A DNA stretch of 35,559 bases from Chara braunii (lineage: Eukaryota > Streptophyta > Charophyceae > Charales > Characeae), in assembly GCA_003427395.1 (NCBI GenBank), contig BFEA01000250.1, positions 1,610,914-1,646,472 of the forward strand, written 5' to 3'. A model generated the notes under the pieces. The model saw nothing but the letters and a program-made list of their open reading frames with translations. It did not search any database and had not been told where the DNA came from. Made by a program: the position numbers and the translations under genes. Below are positions 27,797 to 35,559 of the stretch, in pieces (the stretch's first letter is position 1; every line of letters begins with the position of its first letter).

Positions 27797-28575
27797 TTGG
27801 TCACCCTCATCTCCGTCCTCTCCCCTACTCCCTTTCTCCTCGCTTTATCATCCTCTCCCCTCCCTTCCCTTCCCCTTCTAATTGTCTTCGTCTGTGTCCA
27901 TTCCCCTGTTTTCCCTCTGCCTCCTCCCTTCGACCCCGTCGTATCTACTCCCCTCTCCTCTTCTCAAGTATTATCAGAAGTCTTCGGCACCCTCATCTTC
28001 GTCCTCTCCCCTACTCCCATTCTCTTTGCCTTATCATCCTCTCCCCTCCTTTCCCTCCCACGTCTAATCGTCTTCATCCGTGTCCATCCCGCTGTTTTTT
28101 CGGAGATCCTCCGACATCTCTGTCCCCTGCCCTTCCCTTGTTTGTGTCCCTTGCTTTTCCTTCTTCTCCCCCTTGTTCCCCTCCGTCTCTTGCCCTGACC
28201 AGGTCAGAATCGGTCACGCTCCCAAAGGAGGGACGAGACGTGGGGATCGTCCGATGGCTGGCTAGGCAAAGGTCACACCAACCTTGCCCTCGTCCCCTCC
28301 CTTGTTCCGGCCTCGTATCCTCTGCCCTTCTTTTTCTCCCCTTCTTCTTCGGTGTCTTGCCCCTGTTTTTCGAAGCTTCCCCTGCTTCTCCGTTGTCTGT
28401 CTTTTTCCTCCCCTCTTCTCTCCCTTCCCCGTCCAGTTGTCTTCTTTTGTATCCTTCCCGTGTGGTGTCCCCAGCTTCTCCTTCTCTTCTTCCCCTTCCT
28501 TCCTTCCGTCCCTTGCCCCGACCGGATTTAAATCGGGCGCACCCGCACGTAGGGACGAGGCGTCTCCGCATCGTC
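27797..28575 (+). repeat. Pyrimidine-rich repeats, possible LINE 5' UTR modules
   Basis: CACCCTCATCT.CGTCCTCTCC opens two related units at 27802 and 27988 (186 bp apart). Each continues with TTTATCATCCTCTCCCCTCC-like sequence, TCTAAT.GTCTTC and GTGTCCAT. A second pair of modules at about 28172-28243 and 28500-28570 shares TTGCCC.GACC and AGGGACGAG.CGT. The plus strand is overwhelmingly C and T. Tandem promoter modules occur in some LINE 5' UTRs, but no promoter is proven here. The long frames across it on both strands are compositional. Confidence 0.6.
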
Positions 28576-29229
28576 TCCTGTCGGCAAAAATGAGAAAGAG
28601 GCGAGGAGTGGAGAGGGAGTGGTGAGGGGGAACAAGGAGTGTGGGAGTGGAGAGGCAAGGGAAACAGGGATGATTTATGGAAAGCAGGGAGAGTAGGAAG
28701 GCTAAGAGGGGAAAAGGAAGATCGGAAGGAAGATCAAGGGATAAAATAGGGGAAGGAAGTTGAAACCCGTTGCCTTTGTCCGGTTAAGAAATGAAAAGAA
28801 GTAAGGGAAGGAAGTGATAAGGGGAATGGAAGGCAAAGGTTAGGAGAGATGTGGAGTGGACAACCATCGGGGATGAAGAGCGAATAACAGGAGAGGTAAT
28901 GAGGAGTGGAAAGAACTTAACAGAAAACTGGACCCCGATCCCCTCTCTCTCCAAGTAGTCACGAGGAAGGGGGAAGGGGAAGTGGATGTGACAGTGTGGT
29001 TAAATCAGTCAGAAGGTGTGGATTGAGGAGGAGCGAAGGGAAGGGAAGGAAGATGAACGCAGTGAAACACAGGGGGGTGTAGAGGAAGTGTGTAGGGGAG
29101 TGGAGTAGTAGTGTGTAGGAGTTTACTCACGACAACATTTACCTATTGACGAAGAAGGACAACGAAGGTGGCTGTCTGCCGTGAAAATGACAATCAGCAA
29201 AGGGAAGGATAGGGTCTAGAGAGTGCATA
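28576..29229 (+). repeat. Purine-rich tract
   Basis: The plus strand changes sharply from C/T-rich to A/G-rich near 28590 and stays so to about 29200, with many GGGAAG/GGAAGG phrases. No coding frame is convincing. Together with the preceding tract it forms 1.4 kb of mirrored strand asymmetry just before LINE-6. Confidence 0.6.
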
Positions 29230-29934
29230 AGAAAATGGACTCGATGCTCCTGTACAAAGGAGCAGCGAGGCATCACACCCAGGGGCGTCTCCTGGGCCGT
29301 AGCCCCCCACGCAAAGAAGGAACAGGGCAGACAAAGGCAAGGGAAGGGATCGAAGGGGAAGGTCGGGAGAGGCAGTCAGAGCTAAGCAGAGAACCAGGGG
29401 GTCAGGCCAGCTCGTCGGCTGGGATGGAGAGTTGGGGATCATACCCCAAGACGTGGGCGGAAAGGGTGGGGAGACCATGTTGAGGGGAATCCATCTCAAT
29501 CCATAGGAGGAAAGAGGGCGAAGAGGGAGGACAAGGGGATGAGTGGAGAATCCCTTTGGGAAATCTAACGACAACAAGGGCTTTCTTCCTGACCCGTCTC
29601 CTGTCCACCTCTGAGAATAGTATACTGCACCAAGGGGGCAGATCTACCGTAATTAAGACACTCCCTCGGGAAGCAGTAAAAATGCAGGATGAACTTTACT
29701 CGCTCTATGCAAGCAATTGGGTTTTTCACGATGATGCAGCTTTCGAGTCCACGAATGACAAGGTTGGCTGGATTTAGAGAACATCTGAGAGCCTCTAAAA
29801 GATCCTCGGAGGGTGCACATAAGTTCTTCCTAATACAGCCAGTCTCGTCCTCTGTCATCACGGTTATTTGTATGTTTGACGCGGACAAAAGAACAACGGA
29901 CGGGTGAAGGTCACGCCGGTGTCGAAGGTTGTAA

Positions 29935-31971
29935 GTGCGGATCTACCCCTGGTCTCCCCTGAAACAGCAGCGACCGAAGGAACGAAGGGAACATATGATG
30001 AGAGAATTTTTTTGGGTAGAATTTAGGCACATTCCAATAGAGATCCAGGCGGCTTCCGTGCAAGACTTTGCTGAGAAATATGATGTGCTTAACTTCATTG
30101 ACCCTCTCCCACCACATGTAGCACGACAAGATGACTACCTGGTGTTGGCCATCCGTCTGACCGAGGGACAAATCTTTACAATTGATGATGTTATCCTGTA
30201 CTGCATAGGCGAGAAGATGTACAGCATACACACCGCCCATAAACACCGACCCTGGTGCTTTAAATGTCAGGCTTATGGGCACTTGTACACTGACACGGCC
30301 TGTGCCCGCCACCCCTCCCGCACATCGAAACCCACAGGCCATCTTAGGAAAGATCCCTTTGTAGAAACGCAGTGACGAACTGTTGACTCGGGCCACAAGG
30401 GGTGGGTTTATATTGATGCTACAAAGGAAAGGGGAGGCGATGTCACGGGGTGGTTGTGGGAGGGACAAGGCGAACCCCGCCATGACACAAAACCTTATGA
30501 GTCATGGGTCCCCCCTAACACCTTGGAGTTCCACTTACAACAACCGATGGGGAAAGGAGAGACATGGGAGGAGGTCAGAAGGAAAAAGCAGGGGAAGAAA
30601 GGGTTGTTAACAGAAGGATCCGAGGTGGAGGGAGACCCCAGCCACAATAGATTTGCCCCCCTGGGGGAGAGAGGGGGAGAGGGAAGTGAAAAAAAGAAAT
30701 TAGAACCAAGCATTGGACATGAGGGGACTGTCGGAGAAGGTCAGGTGCCCATGGTATCCACGGCGACTAATGAGGTAGGTCTGGGCGAAGCTTTGGAGAG
30801 AGGAAGCAAAAGGAGGGGGGGTGCCGAGGAGGTGGCCAGGTTGGGGGAACCGTCACAGCCGGCGCTAAGCAACTACGAACAGCCACCAGGAACGACGAAT
30901 AAGAAGGCATCCTCGTCACACATAAGCCCTACAGTCGCAACAAGCGCACAAGGCACAACAACTGGTGCACTTACAACAAGCGTGTTTGAAGCAGCAAGCA
31001 CGGGCGAGACAAGGGCAGCAGATACAATCTCATCACGGTTCAAGCGCAGCATTGTTACAATCGGCACAACAAATGTCACACCAGCTGATACAACAAATGG
31101 GGCAGCCCCAACAGGAACAACAGCCGCGTCTTGAAGTCCCAATACCGCAAACACTGTAGGGGCTACATGAACAAGGGGCCACACCCAAAGGACATCAAGC
31201 CCTGACACCAAATTTCTTCTCGGACGCTTTCAGAGCTCAACCTATGGACGTCGACACGACCCCTCCTCCCCCAGAGGTTGAAATGGAAGATAGTCGAAAA
31301 GACCCAGACGACCCTCCTCAAGAGATGGGGATGGATCAAAAGATTCAAATAGTTACGCATTGGATCATAAAACACTTGAGATTTGAAACACCACATGGAG
31401 GGGAGGCTGGAGGGGGGAGTATTGGGACATTTTACGTGGAACTGGTCACTCTGTTGAATAATAGCCCTTCACTCAGCACCGCACTGATGACCGGCACCCC
31501 GCCCGTTTATCATGGGCGAAAGTCTTTCAACGCATCTTGGTCATTGCTTGAGGCCGTTTTCATCCTCCACCTGGCCCGAACACTCCCAAGCCTCAGGATA
31601 ACGAGTAGGGACAGTCCCCCACCCCCCCAAATGTCCAACAAGAGGGCGAAGCTGAGATGGCGGAGGAAGGACTGACCTCGCGACGCCTCAAACTTCGACA
31701 ACTCATTGAATGGGGGCTCTTTGAGTTGCCTCTCGCCCAAACAGAGGGCGTGTTAACAATCCCAATGAGGAAGGCGGAAGGGAAGTGGGAGATTGGGCTC
31801 TCCCTGGTGGGAGAACACGGGGGGGTGACACTGCAAGGATGGATCTTTCCCGCACACGTCGAGGATGTAAGGGAAAGGGACAAGGTTTTCACGAGACAAA
31901 TGGGAACCTTTGTCCAGAAACATTATGCACCTAGAGCGAGGGCGGCAATAAGATTTGAAAGTTGCGAATAA
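29935..31971 (+). pseudogene. LINE-6 ORF1 (RNA-binding protein, broken)
   Basis: One frame runs from 29935 through a TGA at 30373 to about 30960. The glutamine-rich part (LLQSAQQMSHQLIQQMGQPQ) is in the +1 frame, which continues past a TAG at 31157 to 31675. 31657-31971 returns to the first frame. Features: FFWVEFRHIPIEIQAASVQD of the central domain, a knuckle PWCFKCQAYGHLYTDTAC at 30255-30303 (C-x2-C-x4-H-x6-C, where the last spacing is usually 4), an acidic PPPPEVEMED stretch and a last segment with RRLKLRQLIEWGLFELPLAQ. ORF1 proteins of plant LINEs package the element RNA. The start codon is not certain; coding-like sequence also occurs at 29556-29900. Confidence 0.75.
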
Positions 31972-32256
31972 CAGATAGCAAGAAATGACCTCTATCTGTT
32001 GTTCGACTCTAATAAAACCGCTGACCTACGCTGGTACCACCACAACGCCCTACTGGACCTACAGTGTGCAAAGGTAAAAGCTAGCGATTTTTGGTCTGAG
32101 GACGATGTATGTAAATGTCTGTGCAGAACCTTGCGAAAGAAGATCCTGAACTTGGACAAATGGGATATCAAACAGTGACACCCTTTGTGAACTCCGTCCT
32201 ACTCCGTTCTTCTAAAAAATGTCTGGCTTAGAAACACTCTACTGCAGAAACCCTGC

Positions 32257-34180
32257 GTGGCAACATGCCCGAGGTCGGCAGACCTGGACCTGCGCTCCGT
32301 AAACGTCAATGGCCTAGCAACTTGCGGTTCAGAAAAATGTCAGGCCATTTGGGACCAGCTCAGAGGGGGGGGGGGGGAGGCGATGACCATACGTGATATG
32401 CATTCAAGAGACTCATCTACAGGACAAGCCGGAACACAACAGGGCATACAAGATGGTCTCGGCCCACTTGGCAGTGAGGGCACATGCCCCCAGACCAGGA
32501 TCTGTTGGAGTTGCCATCTGGATCCCTCCCGATTCCAGATTCCAAATGATCCATTGGGTGGCAGACGAAGAAGAAGGGCGATGGGTATCAGTGTTAGGGA
32601 TGTTGGAGCTAAAGTTGCTTTGTATCCTGTGTATCTGTTCTCCCAACACACTAGGAGAAAGAAAAGTCTTTCTAGGGGACATAGGAACGCGTGTACCTAA
32701 CGACATTCCACTGGTCATTGCGGGGGATTTTAATGTCGCCCTCGACAGGGAGAGGGATAGATGGAAACCCCAGGGCTCTCCCTCGCCTACAGCAGGGGAA
32801 GACGAGCAAATGATTGCAGACCTATGTGAAACCCTGACAGTGTTTGACACTATCTGTCGCCTGCACCCCAATGACAGGACTTTTACCTGTATAAGAGACA
32901 ACGACCCGTCGAGGTTGTCCAAGTCTCAAATAAATCTCATTATCCTCTCACATGATCTACAGGGTGCCCATGGGCGGTCATCCTCCCACGCAGCCCATAC
33001 TCGGATAATACTAACAATGAGGAAAAGGCCCGACCAAGGGCCCGGTTTCTATAAGCTTAATACCTCTTTTCTAATAGACCAACATTTTCAACAAATGATC
33101 CGGCATGAGTGGCAGTTTTGGCACCAACGAAAAAACCATTTTGACTCATTTTCCACGTGGTTCAACAATGACCTAATCTACTTCGCTCGAAAATACAAGG
33201 ATTTCTCCAAAGTCAAGGCAACCCTGAGACAACAACAGGAAATAACCACTCATAAGGAATTGTTGCACGTGGACCAACACGAAGAGTCACATGACCTCAC
33301 TATACGCATACAAAGAATGAAATACCAACTACTTCAATATGCTCAGCACAGATTGCAAGGTATTAGGATAAAGGGGAAAATTGACAAATTTACCCAGGAG
33401 GCCACCATGGACACTCATTTCTTTAGTATGGCGACGGCCCGTTCAAGACGGACCGTAATCAAAACTCTTTTCGACCCTGACAGCGGGGACGAAGTCATAG
33501 CAACTGACACCACGCATTGCACACTAATCATAAGGATATTTTTTAAAACACTATATACATCCCACATTCCTGTCCCACGGGGGAAGGAATGGACAAAGGA
33601 CATGGAGGAATTCATATCCCCCATGGATAGACACCTATCTCCACAACAGCGGGATCAGTTGGAGAGACCCCTGACCAAGGAAGAAACTTGGATGGCGCTT
33701 CTACAGATGAAGGAGGAGAAAACTTTCGAAATTGACGGATTTCCCAATAAATTTTGAGAAGCTATGTGGCCAGACCTTAGCTCGGACCTGTGGGAGTTTT
33801 ACCTGAATGTATGGGAGGATGGCGCGATGAGGGAAGTGGTGGGAAAATGGGTGTTGTTATTGCTTTACATAAAATGAGATAAGATGAACATCAAGAACTA
33901 TAGACCAATTACTCTACTCACAGCGGTCTATAAAATGCTCTCTAAAGCCTTGACGAATCGTATGACTGAGGTCATCGAGGACATAATACACCCAGCTCAA
34001 ACAGGGTTCATGGTCGGTAGAAACATACAAGAGAATATTCTGTTAGTTAATGAAGTGGTCAGTTTGGCACGTAGGAACCAAACAAATATTGCTATTATTT
34101 TGATTGACTTTGAAAAAAACTACGAACATGCTGACTGAGATTTTTTAGAGGGATGTTTGGATCAACATAATTTTTTTCCT
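32257..34180 (+). pseudogene. LINE-6 ORF2: endonuclease and partial reverse transcriptase
   Basis: LRSVNVNGL (about 32291) is the first endonuclease block. A run of 13 G (32365-32377) then shifts the frame, after which 32393-33757 is open for 454 codons: QETHL, IPLVIAGDFNVALDRERDRW, FTCIRDNDPSRLSKSQINLI. SQIN replaces SRID and AAH replaces SDH, so two catalytic aspartates are lost. The linker (FFSMATARSRRTVIKTLFDP) and reverse-transcriptase start (EIDGFPNKF) follow. The same frame goes on through three TGA codons (33755, about 33872, 34136) past NYRPITLLTAVYKMLSKAL, QTGFMVGRNIQENILLVNEV and IILIDFEKNYEHAD. The domains nick the target and copy the RNA in active relatives. Confidence 0.88.
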
Positions 34181-34239
34181 GAATTAAATAATCATTCTGT
34201 ACTAAAATTATATTCTAAATTTTAAATTTTCATTCCATC

Positions 34240-34612
34240 TTAAAAAATGTCATTCCAATTTTAAAAATTTTCATCTTATTTGAAAACTTTCCTTCCTAGA
34301 ATGGGGTATCCATTCTTATTTGAACTGCATGCTAGAGATAAAATTAAATTCAGGATGAGTTCATGAAATAATTTAATTGGACTGTCATTCTAAGTAAGGA
34401 TTTTCAGTTATAAATAAGGTCATTCAATCTAAATTAGAAGATATTTGTTGTAGTGGAATGAAAGTTAAATTAAAACATTTTATAAACTCATCCAGACTTT
34501 CATTCCATACTGAACAAATAGATGTAGTTGGAAGAGAAATCTCATATTTAGACGGGAATTTATCAAATAAAACTGAAAATTTTAGAATTGGACGAACATT
34601 GGAATGATAATT
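34240..34612. repeat. AT-rich imperfect fold-back sequence
   Basis: GGATGAGTTCATGAAATAAT (34353 on) pairs with the reverse complement of 34455-34492, and CATTCCAATTTTAAAAATTT (34252 on) pairs with the reverse complement of about 34555-34605. Pairing of roughly two-thirds is seen over arms of about 150 bp around a centre near 34420. It starts where LINE-6 stops. A MITE or decayed fold-back element is likely; clear termini and a target duplication were not found. Confidence 0.6.
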
Positions 34613-34850
34613 TATATCTACAAGTGGACCCGCCGCAGCCACGCTGCGGCGCAGAAGAGGGGGCGAGGGAGGCATGAAAACGTCATTTCTTTTGTGGTAC
34701 ACCGAAAGAAGAAGCACATGACAATAGTAGGAATTTGAAGGACATGACAAAATCATGAATGTGATTTTTGAGTTGTAACGACAAACAGAACTGTAGAATC
34801 AAGGACAAAAAATGTGAACGCATTGAAACGAAAAAATAGAAGTAAAATTT
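34613..34850. other. Unassigned sequence
   Basis: It is mostly A-rich with a short GC-rich patch (34625-34670). Nothing is recognised. Confidence 0.35.
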
Positions 34851-34926
34851 CAAATAATTTAAATGAAATCAATTGGAAGATTTTCAATCATCATCGTTGC
34901 ACTTACATCTGGATATTTGGGTTTGT

Positions 34927-35012
<86 letters not shown>

Positions 35013-35087
35013 TCAAATAATTTAAATGAAATTAATTGGAAGATTTTCAATCATCATCGTTGCACGTACATCTGGATATTTGGGTTT

Positions 35088-35166
<79 letters not shown>

Positions 35167-35200
35167 GACGCACACACACACGCACGCACACACACACACA
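34851..35200. repeat. Tandem duplication of a unit ending in (CT)n(CA)n
   Basis: CAAATAATTTAAATGAAAT starts at 34851 and again at 35014, 163 bp apart. Both units share ATTGGAAGATTTTCAATCAT and GGATATTTGGGTTTG with one or two changes and end in (CT)n followed by (CA)n. The second unit has irregular CACGCA/CAGACG interruptions. The frames translated as SLSLSL...HTHTHT are microsatellite artefacts. Confidence 0.95.

Positions 35201-35559
<359 letters not shown>

Larger units (their letters stand above)
29230..34180 (+). mobile_element. LINE-6: best preserved LINE of the window, ORF1 plus most of ORF2
   Basis: In order on the plus strand: an ORF1 with zinc knuckle (to about 30375), a glutamine-rich and then charged region (to 31971), an APE-type endonuclease (32290-33010), a linker, and the reverse transcriptase up to LIDFEKNYEHAD and DFLEGCLDQ (to about 34177). 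The element then breaks off into AT-rich fold-back DNA, losing the catalytic YxDD block and the C-terminus. Loss of the 3' side is the reverse of the usual LINE 5' truncation, so a later rearrangement or insertion is likely. Stops are few and mostly single-base changes, suggesting a fairly recent death. Confidence 0.88.

Noticed and set aside
27797-28658. Long frames on both strands (133, 194 and 151 codons)
   Set aside because: Strong C/T or A/G bias removes stop codons in several frames. Composition explains them, and no domain is seen.
34150-34180. GGGATGTTTGGATCAAC read as the terminus of a MITE
   Set aside because: In the LINE-6 frame the bases encode DFLEGCLDQ, the expected continuation of the reverse transcriptase, so they belong to the LINE.

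Overview
The window looks like repeat-dense intergenic DNA from a large eukaryotic genome, most likely of the green (plant/streptophyte) lineage. The best taxonomic clue is a U2 snRNA copy at 16265-16346. It starts ATACCTTTCTCGG and carries GTGG.CCATCGG, as plant U2 does, whereas animal U2 starts ATCGCTTCTCGG. Poly(A)-tailed retroposons, 5'-truncated non-LTR retrotransposons (LINEs) of the plant L1 type, and MITE-like elements agree with that. The species cannot be fixed from the sequence; a charophyte alga or another large-genome plant would fit. No intact host gene was found, and every recognisable coding region is a broken transposon gene.

Layout, left to right. 1-3.7 kb holds little that can be named: a short retroposon (called SINE-A here) and a degenerate RING-like frame. 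3.7-5.0 kb is the C-terminal end of a LINE on the minus strand. 6.3-6.9 kb is a second minus-strand LINE piece. 7.7-9.3 kb holds a SINE-A copy, a fold-back repeat and a copy of a second SINE family (SINE-B). 9.7-13 kb contains two minus-strand LINE endonuclease pieces separated by a 1490-bp Harbinger-like DNA transposon with 24-bp terminal inverted repeats. 13.2-14.3 kb is a plus-strand LINE ORF1. 16.15-16.69 kb is a tRNA-headed SINE-B interrupted by the U2 retropseudogene. 17.65-18.2 kb is a three-unit tandem repeat. 18.96-21.6 kb is a long minus-strand LINE with a SINE-A copy nested in its last coding region. 21.64-23.7 kb is the 3' part of another LINE on the plus strand. 23.9-26.9 kb is a cluster of SINE-A copies with two MITEs nearby (25.6 and 27.0 kb). 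27.8-29.2 kb is pyrimidine-rich and then purine-rich DNA, perhaps a LINE 5' region. 29.2-34.18 kb is the best preserved LINE (ORF1 plus ORF2 up to the reverse transcriptase), broken off by an AT-rich fold-back sequence. The window ends in duplicated (CT)n(CA)n microsatellites.

How the parts relate. The LINEs would have supplied reverse transcriptase and endonuclease in trans to the poly(A)-tailed short elements (SINE-A, SINE-B, U2); the target-site duplications seen are those of target-primed reverse transcription. The most unusual object is SINE-A. At least nine copies share a short core that folds into two hairpins, with compensatory base changes in the first. Three copies bounded by target-site duplications carry largely different 5' heads joined to this core. 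Family boundaries and homologies were read by eye, without alignment software or databases.
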